From the NCBI GenBank assembly GCA_029262835.1, contig JAJCYQ010000099.1, forward strand, positions 21,256 to 85,255: a DNA stretch of 64,000 bases, read 5' to 3'. Positions 26,513 to 34,144 of the stretch are shown one piece after another. Both the position numbers and the translations under genes were made by a program. The DNA comes from Bacteroidota bacterium. GTDB taxonomy: Bacteria > Bacteroidota > Rhodothermia > Rhodothermales > UBA10348. Every line of letters starts with the position of its first letter. Position 1 is the stretch's first letter. A model generated the notes under the pieces. That model did no database searches and was not told where the DNA came from. It saw only the letters and a program-made list of their open reading frames with translations.

Positions 26513-28423
26513 TCAGCGTAAAATAAGCTCCAGCACCCTCTCGGCCGCCTCCTCGGGCGTCATTGCGGCGCCGTCTATTCTAAGCTCAGGGCCTTCAGGC
26601 GCCTCGTAGGGCGAGTCAATGCCGGTGAAGTTGGGGAGCTCGCCCGCTCGGGCGCGGCGGTAGAGGCCCTTTGGGTCGCGGGCCTCGCAGACGGAAAGCG
26701 GCGTATCGACAAAGACCTCCAGGAACTCGCCGTCTTCCATCAGGCTTCGAGCCAGCTTGCGCTCGGCGCGGAAAGGCGAAATAAACGAGCAGATGACAAT
26801 CAGTCCGGCATCTACCATGAGGCGGGCGGCCTCCGCAATCCGGCGGATGTTCTCCACCCGGTCGGCATCCGTAAACCCAAGGTCCCTGCAGAGCCCGTGC
26901 CGCACGTTGTCGCCGTCCAGGAGGTAGGTCTTTCGGCCCATGGCATGCAGCCGCTTCTCCACAATGTCGGCAATCGTCGACTTGCCGGACCCCGAAAGCC
27001 CCGTAAACCACACGCAGCGCGGACGCTGCGCCATGTTCTGGGCGCGGGCCGCCTTGTTGACGGTCACCGCCTGCCAGTGGATGTTTGTCGCGCGCCGCAG
27101 CGCGTGCTGGATCATGCCGGCCGCGACGGTGGCGTTCGTTTCGCGGTCAATCAGGATGAAATTCCCGGTCGCGGCGTTTTCTGAAAACGGATCGAACGCA
27201 ATGTCCTTGCCGAGCGCAAGGTTCGCAAGGCCCACCTCGTTCATTTCGAGCGTCTTTGCGGCCTCCTCGGCGAGCGTGTTGATGTTGACGCGCGCCTTGA
27301 GCTCCGTCACCTGCGCGGGCGCCGTGTCCGTGCCAGATTTCAGCGGGTACATGCGGCCGGGAAGAAGCGGCTCGGCGTGCAGCCAGACGAGGTGCGCCTT
27401 GAACTGGTCGGCGATCGATGGGCGCGCCTGGGGCGCCGCGAGCACGTCCCCGCGGCTCACGTCGATTTCGCGGCTGAGCGTAAGCGTTACGGCGTCGCCC
27501 GCAACGGCGACGTCGAGGTCGCCACTCATGGTCACAATCCGGTCAATGTTGGCCTTCTCGCCGCTTGCCGCGACCGCGACCTCATCGCCCGGGCGGACCG
27601 CGCCGCTTGCAACGGTCCCCGCGAAGCCGCGAAACGCGCTGTCGGGGCGCTGAACGAGCTGCACCGGAAAGCGGAAGGGTAGCTGCGCGCGGGCGTCTTC
27701 CACGTCGACGGTCTCGAGGTAGTCAAGGAGCGTAGGCCCCTTGTACCAGGGCATGTTGGCGCTCCGCTCCATGACGTTGTCGCCGCGAAGCGCAGACACG
27801 GGAATGGCCCGGATGTCCGGAAAGCCGAGCGGGGCGCTGAACGCGCGGTAGGCATCTGTTATTTCGCGAAAGAGGGCTTCGTCGTAGCCCACAAGGTCCA
27901 TCTTGTTGACGGCGAGCACGACGTGCCGAATACCGACGAGGCTCACGAGGTAGCTGTGCCGCTTGGTCTGCGCGAGCAGGCCGCCCTCGCGGCTGACGGC
28001 CGCCGCATCTACCAGAATAACCGCGGCCTCGGCGTTCGATGCGCCGGTTACCATGTTCCGCGTATACTGCTCGTGGCCGGGCGTATCGGCGACAATGAAC
28101 TTGCGCCGGTCGGTGGAAAAAAAGCGGTAGGCGACATCGATCGTAATCCCCTGCTCGCGCTCGGCCTCGAGGCCATCGAGCAGCAGCGCGTAGTCAATGC
28201 CCCCCTGCTGGGTGCCGACGCGCTTCGAGTCCGCCGTAAGCGCCGCCAGCTGATCCTCATAGATCAGCTTCGAGTCCCAGAGCAGGCGGCCAATCAGCGT
28301 CGACTTGCCGTCGTCCACGCTTCCGCACGTTATGAAGCGAAGCAGGCCCGTCTCGTGCTGGTGCCTGAGGTACGCTGCGATGTCCGTGTTACCGCTCTCC
28401 GCCGGGTCGTTTGGTGTGCTCAT
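26513..28423 (-). CDS. cysNC: Bifunctional sulfate adenylyltransferase subunit 1/adenylylsulfate kinase
   Basis: About 636 residues. The ATG at 28423 lies 1 bp after the cysD stop. The CysN GTPase has [20 protein letters not shown] (G1), [12 protein letters not shown] (G3) and LAVNKMDLV (G4). Beyond the beta-barrel domains a CysC domain follows: [20 protein letters not shown] (about 455-475), [16 protein letters not shown] and [11 protein letters not shown]. With CysD it makes APS from sulfate and ATP with GTP hydrolysis, then phosphorylates it to PAPS. PAPS would feed CysH and the sulfotransferase at 42.3 kb. Fusions of this type (NodQ-like) are common. Confidence 0.95.
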   Translation of the reverse strand: MSTPNDPAESGNTDIAAYLRHQHETGLLRFITCGSVDDGKSTLIGRLLWDSKLIYEDQLAALTADSKRVGTQQGGIDYALLLDGLEAEREQGITIDVAYRFFSTDRRKFIVADTPGHEQYTRNMVTGASNAEAAVILVDAAAVSREGGLLAQTKRHSYLVSLVGIRHVVLAVNKMDLVGYDEALFREITDAYRAFSAPLGFPDIRAIPVSALRGDNVMERSANMPWYKGPTLLDYLETVDVEDARAQLPFRFPVQLVQRPDSAFRGFAGTVASGAVRPGDEVAVAASGEKANIDRIVTMSGDLDVAVAGDAVTLTLSREIDVSRGDVLAAPQARPSIADQFKAHLVWLHAEPLLPGRMYPLKSGTDTAPAQVTELKARVNINTLAEEAAKTLEMNEVGLANLALGKDIAFDPFSENAATGNFILIDRETNATVAAGMIQHALRRATNIHWQAVTVNKAARAQNMAQRPRCVWFTGLSGSGKSTIADIVEKRLHAMGRKTYLLDGDNVRHGLCRDLGFTDADRVENIRRIAEAARLMVDAGLIVICSFISPFRAERKLARSLMEDGEFLEVFVDTPLSVCEARDPKGLYRRARAGELPNFTGIDSPYEAPEGPELRIDGAAMTPEEAAERVLELILR

Positions 28424-28424
28424 C

Positions 28425-29372
28425 CTAGAAATACCCCTCCTGCTTCTTTTTTTCCATCGATCCCGACTGGTCAAAGTCTATAATGCGGCCTTCGCGCTCG
28501 CTGGTTTTGGCAAGGAGCATTTCCTGCACGATTTCGGGGAGCGTCGTCGCGGTCGATTCGACGGCCGCCGTGAGCGGGTAGCACCCGAGCGTGCGGAAGC
28601 GCACCATTTTCATTTCGGGCTCTTCGCCGGGCCGGAGCGGAATGCGGTCGTCGTCCACCAGAATCCACTGGTCGAAGCGCCTCACGACGGGGCGACGGGC
28701 GGCGAAGTAAAGCGGCACGATTTCGATCTCTTCCTGGTAGAGATACTGCCAGATGTCAAGCTCCGTCCAGTTCGAAATCGGAAAGACGCGGATGCTCTCG
28801 CCCGGGCGCACGCGCGTATTGTAGAGGTTCCAGAGCTCCGGGCGCTGGTTCTTGGGGTCCCAGCGGTGCTGCGCGGTGCGGAAGCTGAAGACGCGCTCCT
28901 TGGCGCGGGACTTCTCCTCATCGCGCCGCGCGCCCCCGAACGCCGCGTCAAACTTGTACTTGTCGAGCGCCTGCTTGAGCGCTGCCGTCTTCATGACGTC
29001 CGTGTGGTAGGCCGATCCGTGGTCGAACGGGTTTACGTTTTGCCTCACGCCCTCCTCGTTCGTGTGCACCAGCAGGTCCAGATCGTACTCCTTCGCCACC
29101 CGGTCCCGAAACGCAATCATCTCGCGAAATTTCCAGGTCGTATCTACGTGCAGCAGCGGAAAAGGAATGCGCCCTGGGTAGAACGCCTTCCGCGCCAAAT
29201 GCAGCATGACGCTCGAATCCTTACCAATCGAGTACATCATGACCGGGTTCTCAAAGCTCGCCGCCACTTCGCGCATGATGTGGATGGCCTCCGCTTCCAG
29301 GCGCTCGAGGTGGGTGCGGCTGGGGAGAGCGGGCTGCCCGGCGTCCGTTCTACTTGATTCCGAAGGAGACAT
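28425..29372 (-). CDS. cysD: Sulfate adenylyltransferase subunit 2
   Basis: About 315 residues from the ATG at 29372 ([13 protein letters not shown]), chosen because [20 protein letters not shown], the usual start, follows shortly. [20 protein letters not shown] is the PP-loop (S-x-G-K-D-S), and [16 protein letters not shown] and [20 protein letters not shown] are conserved CysD segments. It forms the ATP sulfurylase catalytic half. The start lies within the 3' end of the broken DUF2061 frame, overlapping it by 23 bp. It is transcribed with cysNC. Confidence 0.95.
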   Translation of the reverse strand: MSPSESSRTDAGQPALPSRTHLERLEAEAIHIMREVAASFENPVMMYSIGKDSSVMLHLARKAFYPGRIPFPLLHVDTTWKFREMIAFRDRVAKEYDLDLLVHTNEEGVRQNVNPFDHGSAYHTDVMKTAALKQALDKYKFDAAFGGARRDEEKSRAKERVFSFRTAQHRWDPKNQRPELWNLYNTRVRPGESIRVFPISNWTELDIWQYLYQEEIEIVPLYFAARRPVVRRFDQWILVDDDRIPLRPGEEPEMKMVRFRTLGCYPLTAAVESTATTLPEIVQEMLLAKTSEREGRIIDFDQSGSMEKKKQEGYF

Positions 29373-29556
29373 GCGTCCAGATGCGTTCGTGGATGTAATA
29401 GAGCAGGAACTTGGCGACGACCTCGATGCCGCCAACCGCGGCCGCCGTCTATAGATTGCCCGTCATGGCGTATACAATGACCGCGGTTGCGAGCGTTGCC
29501 AACACCCGCCACGAGATGGCCTTGACGAGGCTTCGCGCTTTCGTTTCGTGGATCAT
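29350..29556 (-). pseudogene. DUF2061 membrane protein gene interrupted by one in-frame TAG
   Basis: From the ATG at 29556 the frame reads MIHETKARSLVKAISWRVLA and then a membrane segment ending MTGNL, then TAG at 29451-29449. The same frame continues immediately with [20 protein letters not shown] and [12 protein letters not shown] and a proper stop at 29352-29350. Both halves together match the about 65-residue DUF2061 family over its full length, so a single substitution (for example CAG to TAG) has split it. The gene's 3' end overlaps cysD. DUF2061 proteins are small membrane proteins that I recall near sulfate-assimilation genes; function unknown. Readthrough or a sequencing error are the alternatives. 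Confidence 0.82.
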
Positions 29557-29672
29557 TTTGGAGCGATAGGTGGTGCAGAACACGCAAAATACGGCCTCCG
29601 GCTGTCTGAGCCTACGCCTCACGCCGCCATCCCTTCCCTTGCTACCTCAGTAGCACGTCTCCAGCCCCGGAG

Positions 29673-29893
29673 TGGCGCGATTCCCTCCCCCTGCCTTCCA
29701 CAAACAGCCTTTTCAGCCCGTTTGGGCTACTTTTACGGCTTACAGGCCGTGCCGCATTCCATTTTTCCGGCGCAGTACCTCCCCTTTTTGGCGCCATTCC
29801 GCCCTGATTTGGCGCCATCTCATCTCCGTGTGGCGCACATCCACAGGACTCCGGCGCGCGCCACCCCAAGTATGGCGCGCGCCGAGCAGGCGC
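29673..29893 (+). repeat. Half-element C: seven TGGCGC-type sites, six in a 21-bp period
   Basis: Sites (T/C)GGCGC start at 29673, then after 95 bp at 29768, 29789, 29810, 29831, 29852 and 29873, exactly 21 bp apart. The 74 bp between the first unit and the array carry CCTTCCACAAACAGCC and a hairpin AGCCC-GTTT-GGGCT. The same layout recurs at 36.7, 44.5 and 45.2 kb. It begins 117 bp upstream of the DUF2061 start codon and ends 58 bp before the UPF0175 stop. No believable coding region lies in 29557-29951. It marks the left edge of the TA island. Confidence 0.85.
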
Positions 29894-29951
29894 TTCCACC
29901 ACCTGGAGGCACGATTGTCGTGTTATGCGTCGTCACTCATATTTTTCCAGC

Positions 29952-30179
29952 TCACGCGTTCAGCTCTGTCTCAATGTTTTCCTTGGTATCTACCAGTATC
30001 GAGAAGCCGTAGCGCGGCAACATCTCCTCGAATGTGCGGCGCGTCATCCCTAATATTTCCCGGGCTTCGCGCCCAGAGACCTTTCCGTTGCTGTAGAGGG
30101 TAGCAACCAAGGCCTCCCGAGCGTACCGCTCGTCAACGTGGAGATCAGAGCGATCTGGAAGAGTGATGGTGACTTTCAT
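29952..30179 (-). CDS. UPF0175 family protein (antitoxin-like, no partner seen)
   Basis: A 75-residue protein from the ATG at 30179 (MKVTITLPDRSDLHVDERYA); the longer upstream frame is not family-like. The C-terminal half, SGREAREILGMTRRTFEEMLPRYGFSIL, is the typical UPF0175 helix-turn-helix-like segment. Members often pair with a DUF3368/PIN nuclease encoded immediately downstream. Here the downstream side holds only half-element C, so the partner is missing. It may be an orphan antitoxin or a transcription factor. It is divergent from a DUF433 gene. Confidence 0.85.
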   Translation of the reverse strand: MKVTITLPDRSDLHVDERYAREALVATLYSNGKVSGREAREILGMTRRTFEEMLPRYGFSILVDTKENIETELNA

Positions 30180-30246
30180 AACCTTACTACCCGCTGAATT
30201 GAGCGATCCTACCGGCCTTCTAACGCCCCCTGTGTTTCTGAGTTCA

Positions 30247-30525
30247 GTGCCATGGGTGCCCGAGAGTGGACAGAAGAGTATCCCCCCGCTATGCACGCAC
30301 TCCTCCCTCCGGCGCGCGCCGAAAACACTGACATGTCATGACGTACTCCGGGGTGAACCCCGCATATCAGGGACGCGTATCCCGGTGAGCTTGATTTTAG
30401 GGTATCTTTCGGCTGGTCTATCAGCCGACGAAGTCACTACGGAGTTCCCAGACATCACCCGACTGCACATCGCGGCCACTCTCAACTACGCGCGGGATCT
30501 GGCCGAATCTGAAGTCGCCGCCTGA
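30247..30525 (+). CDS. DUF433 domain protein, orphan, unclear start
   Basis: The recognisable DUF433 core runs CHDVLRGEPRISGTRIPVSL and ILGYLSAGLSADEVTTEFPD up to ARDLAESEVAA. There is no ATG just before the core; GTG codons at 30247 and 30256 are the nearest options, with a CTG at 30328. DUF433 proteins are usually antitoxins encoded directly upstream of a DUF5615 toxin, but no DUF5615 frame follows here. This copy is therefore probably a solitary or decaying antitoxin. A complete DUF433-DUF5615 pair lies 155 bp downstream. Confidence 0.6.
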   Translation: MPWVPESGQKSIPPLCTHSSLRRAPKTLTCHDVLRGEPRISGTRIPVSLILGYLSAGLSADEVTTEFPDITRLHIAATLNYARDLAESEVAA

Positions 30526-30679
30526 TGGCCTTGCAATAATGAAGCTCTAATTCGACTTCGGCATCTTTCAGAGACTCAGGGAGCCCCATGAATTCAGGCG
30601 TGGATCTCGCCGATGCAACCACTTCGCGTTTCATCGGTTCACCAAATACACGAGCATATACTCGCACGTATTTAGCCTC

Positions 30680-30994
30680 ATGCCTACAAAAACCCTCAAT
30701 CAGCATATCGAATCCCGACCTGATGTGCTGGGTGGTAAGCCCTGTGTCGCGGGGCGACGGATCGCGGTCGAACACATTGTCGTCTGGCATGAACGACTTG
30801 GACTCAGTGCGGACGAGATCGCGAGCCAATACGATCTGGAGCTTGCGGAAGTATATGCGGCGCTGGCCTACTATTTCGCCCATCGAGCGGAAATCAATCA
30901 GTCAATGCACGAAGGAGAAGCCTTCGTTCACAGCCAACGGGAACAGACCCCCTCCTTGCTGAATGAGAATTTCAGGCGTCGAACTGGGGCCTGA
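30680..30994 (+). CDS. DUF433 antitoxin
   Basis: A 104-residue protein with the DUF433 core IESRPDVLGGKPCVAGRRIA, then VEHIVVWHERLGLSADEIASQYDLELAEVYAAL (a winged-helix-like DNA-binding segment). A C-terminal helical tail (about 30 residues) probably contacts the toxin. Its stop overlaps the toxin start by one base (TGATG), so the pair is translationally coupled. By family knowledge it neutralises the PIN-like DUF5615 partner and represses the operon. Confidence 0.88.
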   Translation: MPTKTLNQHIESRPDVLGGKPCVAGRRIAVEHIVVWHERLGLSADEIASQYDLELAEVYAALAYYFAHRAEINQSMHEGEAFVHSQREQTPSLLNENFRRRTGA

Positions 30995-31326
30995 TGAGCA
31001 CCGCGATTCGTTATTTCACAGACGAGCAAGTCGCAAAAGCGGTAGCCGATGGACTCCGCAAACGGGGCATAGATGTCCTTACCGTCGCACAGGCCAAATT
31101 GCTCGGAGCAACAGACGAAGAGTTACTGTCGTTCGTTCGTTCGGAACAACGAGTGCTCATTACTCAGGACCAGGATTTTTTGCGGTTGGCAGCCAATGCG
31201 TCCAATCACCCAGGCATTGTTTATGCACCGCAGGGATCCTCCATCGGCGAACTCGTAAGAATGTTGGATCTATTATATCAGATAAGCAACATGGAGCAAT
31301 TGAGTGGGCGCGTCGAGTCTATTTGA
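30994..31326 (+). CDS. DUF5615 PIN-like toxin
   Basis: A 110-residue protein. The N-terminus MSTAIRYFTDEQVAKAVADG has the conserved F-x-D-E of DUF5615, and VLTVAQAKLLGATDEELL with RVLITQDQDFLRLA supply further acidic residues of the PIN-like fold. Family members are predicted metal-dependent RNases of TA systems. It follows its DUF433 antitoxin with a 1-nt overlap. All the acidic positions I would expect are present, so it looks functional. Confidence 0.88.
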   Translation: MSTAIRYFTDEQVAKAVADGLRKRGIDVLTVAQAKLLGATDEELLSFVRSEQRVLITQDQDFLRLAANASNHPGIVYAPQGSSIGELVRMLDLLYQISNMEQLSGRVESI

Positions 31327-31382
31327 GAATCGGAGGCTGCAGCAGTCGAGCGTATCTGGCGGAATCAAACCGGAGCAGAGAC

Positions 31383-31601
31383 ATGGAAATCAAAGAACTT
31401 GACACGGTCGTTCTGAACAGGGCGATACCAGCGCACAACCTGAAGCAAGGAGACATGGGAGCGGTCGTCGCCACCTATCCCCCCGATGGTATTGAGGTTG
31501 AATTCGTTGCCGGCGCGGGGCTCACGCAGGCTCTGGTGACGTTAAACATCCATGATGTGCGCCCCGTCGCGCCCCGAGATCCAGAATCCGGTCCAGTCTG
31601 A
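31383..31601 (+). CDS. DUF4926 domain protein
   Basis: A 72-residue protein: MEIKELDTVVLNRAIPAHNL, then KQGDMGAVVATYPPDGIEVEF and ALVTLNIHDVRPV. This matches the DUF4926 pattern (small beta-rich protein with L-D-x-V-V-L and G-D-x-G-x-V-V). Function is unknown; members often sit among TA-like small genes. It begins 56 bp after the DUF5615 stop and ends 4 bp before the duplicated HEPN unit. A longer upstream frame is not family-like. Confidence 0.8.
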   Translation: MEIKELDTVVLNRAIPAHNLKQGDMGAVVATYPPDGIEVEFVAGAGLTQALVTLNIHDVRPVAPRDPESGPV

Positions 31602-31644
31602 CGGCCGGAAAAAACTGCGCTGCTGCGGTTATGTTGAGCCGAAC

Positions 31645-32040
31645 ATGATTTCAGTCGAATCCTTGGAGGAGGTCGCAGCCGCGCGGCTGGCAGACGGAAG
31701 AGTGTTGTCCCGTGAAGGCCGGTACGTGGCAGCGTTGTACCTGAGCGGCTACGCCATCGAGATCAAGCTGAAGGCCCAGATTTGCAAAAACCTTGGGTGG
31801 ACCGGGTTTCCAGAAACGGCGAAGGAGTTCGAGAATTACCGAAGCTTCCGAACCCACAACCTGGACGTCCTCCTGTCCATGACCGGTATGGCGGCGCACA
31901 TTCTTGCTGAACACTGGGTGGAGTGGTCGGAGGTCGAAGCCTGGAACCCGGCGCAGCGGTACCAATTAGACGCAACTGTAAGCCGCGAGCACGTACATCG
32001 CACACTGGAGGCAGCAACGACACTGCTGAATGCCCTATGA
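31645..32040 (+). CDS. HEPN-like protein, copy 1
   Basis: A 131-residue, mostly helical protein: MISVESLEEVAAARLADGRV, YVAALYLSGYAIEIKLKAQI, RTHNLDVLLSMTGMAAHILA and AQRYQLDATVSREHVHRTLE. The A-x-Y-L-S-G-Y-A-I-E-x-x-L-K helix and a later H-N-L motif are typical of HEPN domain proteins; the R-x4-6-H RNase motif is not obvious (HNL/EHVHR are nearby candidates). It ends ATGA-coupled with an unknown partner gene. By context it is one half of a two-gene TA-like module. The N-terminal extension upstream of 31645 is not conserved in copy 2 and was dropped. Confidence 0.75.
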   Translation: MISVESLEEVAAARLADGRVLSREGRYVAALYLSGYAIEIKLKAQICKNLGWTGFPETAKEFENYRSFRTHNLDVLLSMTGMAAHILAEHWVEWSEVEAWNPAQRYQLDATVSREHVHRTLEAATTLLNAL

Positions 32041-32435
32041 ACAAGGAAATTCTCAACAAGTGGATCGAAATCGAAAAGAAATTGGCCTCTGAACGCGGCC
32101 GGTTCCGCCTATTTGGTCTCTTCATGAAGGAAGAGGTCTGGGATAAGTGGTTCATCCTGGCTTCAGCTCCCTGGATTGACGAACTTGGGCTGGATGGCCG
32201 CTTGGTAATTGGGCAGGAGTATGCCAATAATTTCTCCGGCCATGACCTGCTGCATTTTTCCGGCATTCAGTTGTTCGACGAAGATCACCCGTCGGTGCAG
32301 GAGGTGCTCGAGGAAGTCAACGTTGAGCACGGAAAGGTGCTGCTCAAGGACTTCGAGTTCGACGGATACACCATTGGGCGCGCATATATCATTACGGCGC
32401 AGGTACTGGAGCCGAAAGCGGAGGCTGCGAGGTGA
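32037..32435 (+). CDS. Unknown partner of the HEPN-like protein, copy 1
   Basis: A 132-residue protein starting MNKEILNKWIEIEKKLASER, with EVWDKWFILASAPWIDEL, then HDLLHFSGIQLFDEDHPSVQ and TIGRAYIITAQVLEP. I do not recognise a named domain. It has no nucleotidyltransferase G-S-x9-D-x-D motif, so it is not an obvious MNT partner. It is always directly behind the HEPN gene here (two of two copies) with a 4-bp overlap, implying the two products work together. It may be the antitoxin or a structural partner. Confidence 0.7.
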   Translation: MNKEILNKWIEIEKKLASERGRFRLFGLFMKEEVWDKWFILASAPWIDELGLDGRLVIGQEYANNFSGHDLLHFSGIQLFDEDHPSVQEVLEEVNVEHGKVLLKDFEFDGYTIGRAYIITAQVLEPKAEAAR

Positions 32436-32450
32436 GTTTCGCCCCCGGCG

Positions 32451-32855
32451 TCAGGGAATAACGAGTTTGAGCGAACGCGCTCCGTGCTTCCGGTAGATTC
32501 GAAAATCAGCATCCAGCGTGAAAATGGTCCCGTCTGTCTGCTCTGCCATACAGACAAGACAGGCGTCGGCGAAAGCCATCGGGACATTTGAGTACGTGTG
32601 CATCAGCTTACCGACCCGATCCAGATTTTCCAGGACGAGGGTGGTCAATTCAATTTTCCCCGTGGCAAGCATATCTGTCAATCGGGCGCGCCCATTTGGC
32701 GCGCGACCGAGCAGGAAATGAGCCTCGGTCAGAACGGCTTCGCACGTATAGAATGGCGGTGGCATTTCACCAGCCCTATTGACGCTCCATTCATGATGGA
32801 AATCACGCTGGTTCAGAAGAGCGACCAATGGGCCCGTAGCGAGTAACGTCCTCAT
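32451..32855 (-). CDS. vapC: VapC-family PIN-domain toxin
   Basis: A 134-residue PIN-domain protein. LLATGPLVALLNQRDFHHEW carries the first acidic region, TCEAVLTEAHFLLG the conserved Glu, and PMAFADACLVCMAEQTDG plus IFTLDADFRIYRKHG the Asp residues of the metal site. PIN toxins are Mg-dependent RNases that cut tRNA or rRNA. It follows its antitoxin by 7 bp on the minus strand and lies convergent to the copy 1 partner gene. The equivalent gene has been removed from unit 2. Confidence 0.88.
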   Translation of the reverse strand: MRTLLATGPLVALLNQRDFHHEWSVNRAGEMPPPFYTCEAVLTEAHFLLGRAPNGRARLTDMLATGKIELTTLVLENLDRVGKLMHTYSNVPMAFADACLVCMAEQTDGTIFTLDADFRIYRKHGARSLKLVIP

Positions 32856-32862
32856 ATCCGGC

Positions 32863-33120
32863 CTACTCTCCGAAGCCTTCCATGTACCTGGAATTCGTCG
32901 ACAGGTCCGCCGGTCCCTTCACAGATCCGATCAGATCTTCGATGCCAGACAGGAAGGACTCGCCTGGGTCGCCACTACTCGACGACATCAGGGCCTCCTC
33001 GACGAGACGAAGCACGGCCTCCTTGGCCGATGTACCTTCCCGCTCTGCCAAGGTTCTTATTTTCCGCCTCTGTTCGGGCGTCACCTTCATCCCGAACCAG
33101 ACGGGTTTGGTCTTTCCCAT
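32863..33120 (-). CDS. vapB: VapB-like ribbon-helix-helix-type antitoxin
   Basis: An 85-residue protein from the ATG at 33120. It begins MGKTKPVWFGMKVTPEQRRK, and the segment VTPEQRRKIRTLAEREGTSA has the strand-helix-helix look of a small CopG/Arc-like regulator. A toxin-binding tail follows (DPGESFLSGIEDLIGSVKG). The product probably binds VapC and the palindromes upstream of its own gene. The open frame upstream of 33120 runs into the operator region and was not used. Confidence 0.8.
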   Translation of the reverse strand: MGKTKPVWFGMKVTPEQRRKIRTLAEREGTSAKEAVLRLVEEALMSSSSGDPGESFLSGIEDLIGSVKGPADLSTNSRYMEGFGE

Positions 33121-33127
33121 GGTCGTC

Positions 33128-33199
33128 ACCAATTGGTTTACCTGGTCCCAAACGTTGAACCAATCCGAAGGTTGCAACATGTGACATGGTGTTGCAACC
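33128..33199 (-). promoter_or_regulatory. Probable vapBC operator: two palindromic sites
   Basis: ACCAATTGGT, a perfect 10-bp palindrome, lies at 33128-33137, 8 bp before vapB. A second inverted repeat, GGTTGCAAC (33170-33178) and GTTGCAACC (33191-33199), has 9-bp arms and a 12-bp spacer. Placement fits autorepression by VapB-VapC. Its right arm also forms the start of the second duplicated unit. Confidence 0.6.
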
Positions 33200-33279
33200 G
33201 GAAAAAACTGCGCTGCTGCGGTTATGTAGCGCTGGCCGGTGGGTCTATGAGGTAGACGCATCACCAATATCAGCTGAAC

Positions 33280-33675
33280 ATGATTTCAGTCGAAACACTC
33301 GAGGAGGTCGCAGCTGCGCGGCTGGCAGACGGAACAGTCTTATGCCGTGAAGACCGCTACGTGGCAGCATTGTACTTGAGCGGGTATGCCATCGAGATCA
33401 AGCTGAAGGCACAGATTTGCAAAAACCTCGGGTGGACCGGGTTTCCAGAAACGGCGAAGGAATTCGAAAACTACCGAAGCTTCCGGACGCACAATCTGGA
33501 CGTGCTCCTGTCCATGACCGGGATCGCGGCACACATTCTGGCTGAATATTGGGTGGAATGGTCACGAGTCGAGCCCTGGAACCCGGCGCAGCGGTATCAA
33601 TTAGACGCAACTGTAAGCCGCGAGCACGTACATCGCACTCTGGAGGCAGCAACGACACTGCTGAATGCCCTATGA
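33280..33675 (+). CDS. HEPN-like protein, copy 2
   Basis: A 131-residue paralogue of the protein at 31645, differing at about ten positions (for example SETLEE for SESLEE, VLCREDRY for VLSREGRY, EYWVEWSRVEPW for EHWVEWSEVEAW). All motif-like segments are kept, including the Y-L-S-G-Y-A-I-E helix and RTHNLD. Coding frames are intact in both copies, indicating selection or recent duplication. It overlaps its partner gene as ATGA. Function as for copy 1. Confidence 0.75.
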   Translation: MISVETLEEVAAARLADGTVLCREDRYVAALYLSGYAIEIKLKAQICKNLGWTGFPETAKEFENYRSFRTHNLDVLLSMTGIAAHILAEYWVEWSRVEPWNPAQRYQLDATVSREHVHRTLEAATTLLNAL

Positions 33676-34070
33676 ACAAGGAGATTCTCAACAAGTGGAT
33701 CGAAATTGAAAAGAAATTGGCCTCTGAACACGGCCGGTTCCGCCTATTTGGTCTCTTCATGAAGGAAGAGGTCTGGGACAAGTGGTTTGTCCTGGCTTCG
33801 GCTCCGTGGATTGATGAACTGGGTCTGGATTCCCGCGAGGTTATTGGGCAGGAGTATGCCGATAATTTCTCTGGCCACGATCTGCTGCATTTTTCCGGCA
33901 TTCAGTTGTTCGATGAAGACCATCCGTCGGTCCAGGAGGTGCTCGAGGAAGTCCATATTGAGCACGGAAAGGTGCTGCTGAAGGACTTCGAGTTCGACGG
34001 ATACACCATTGGGCGCGCGTATATCATTTCGGCGCAGGTGCTGGAGCCGAACGCGGAGGCAGCGAGGTGA
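33672..34070 (+). CDS. Unknown partner of the HEPN-like protein, copy 2
   Basis: A 132-residue paralogue of the gene at 32037, about 92 per cent identical. Differences include DSREV for DGRLV and VHIEH for VNVEH, mostly surface-like. It keeps EVWDKWF, SAPWIDELGLD and the C-terminal IGRAYII segment. The downstream side, which carries vapBC in unit 1, holds only a 56-bp scar before the DUF4143 gene. No known family was recognised. Confidence 0.7.
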   Translation: MNKEILNKWIEIEKKLASEHGRFRLFGLFMKEEVWDKWFVLASAPWIDELGLDSREVIGQEYADNFSGHDLLHFSGIQLFDEDHPSVQEVLEEVHIEHGKVLLKDFEFDGYTIGRAYIISAQVLEPNAEAAR

Positions 34071-34086
34071 CCGTCGCCTCCGGCGT

Positions 34087-34142
34087 CAGGGAATAACGAT
34101 CCGGCCTATTCTCCGAAGCCTTCCATGGTCTGGTGTTGCAAC
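34087..34142. other. Deletion scar left by loss of vapBC from unit 2
   Basis: After GGCGTCAGGGAATAACG (which in unit 1 is the last codons of vapC) the sequence jumps to ATCCGGCCTATTCTCCGAAG, which in unit 1 lies just beyond the vapC start and is the vapB 3' end. It then jumps to GGTGTTGCAAC, which in unit 1 is the vapB operator. Two internal deletions of about 0.39 and 0.30 kb explain this. Confidence 0.8.
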
Positions 34143-34144
34143 GG

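Larger units (their letters stand above)
31605..33197. repeat. Duplicated unit 1: HEPN, partner and vapBC (1593 bp)
   Basis: The unit starts with a CCGGAAAAAACTGCGCTGCT leader and holds HEPN, partner, vapC and vapB. The same leader starts unit 2 at 33198. The two HEPN and two partner proteins are each about 92-93 per cent identical by direct comparison. Unit 2 lacks vapBC but keeps its end sequences. Confidence 0.88.
33198..34142. repeat. Duplicated unit 2: HEPN and partner with vapBC deleted
   Basis: A second copy of the 31605 unit, starting with the same CCGGAAAAAACTGCG leader, which here has an extra 42 bp before the HEPN start. HEPN and partner genes are intact. The vapBC block is missing, leaving a short scar at 34087-34142. 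Confidence 0.88.

Noticed and set aside
30482..30631. Minus-strand short antitoxin-like frame (MKREVVASARSTPEF...)
   Set aside because: The LPESLKDAEVEL end looks like some AbrB/Phd-like antitoxins, but it lies antisense to the DUF433 end and has no partner; not strong enough to call.
31645..34070. HEPN-MNT module
   Set aside because: The partner protein has no G-S-x9-D-x-D nucleotidyltransferase motif.
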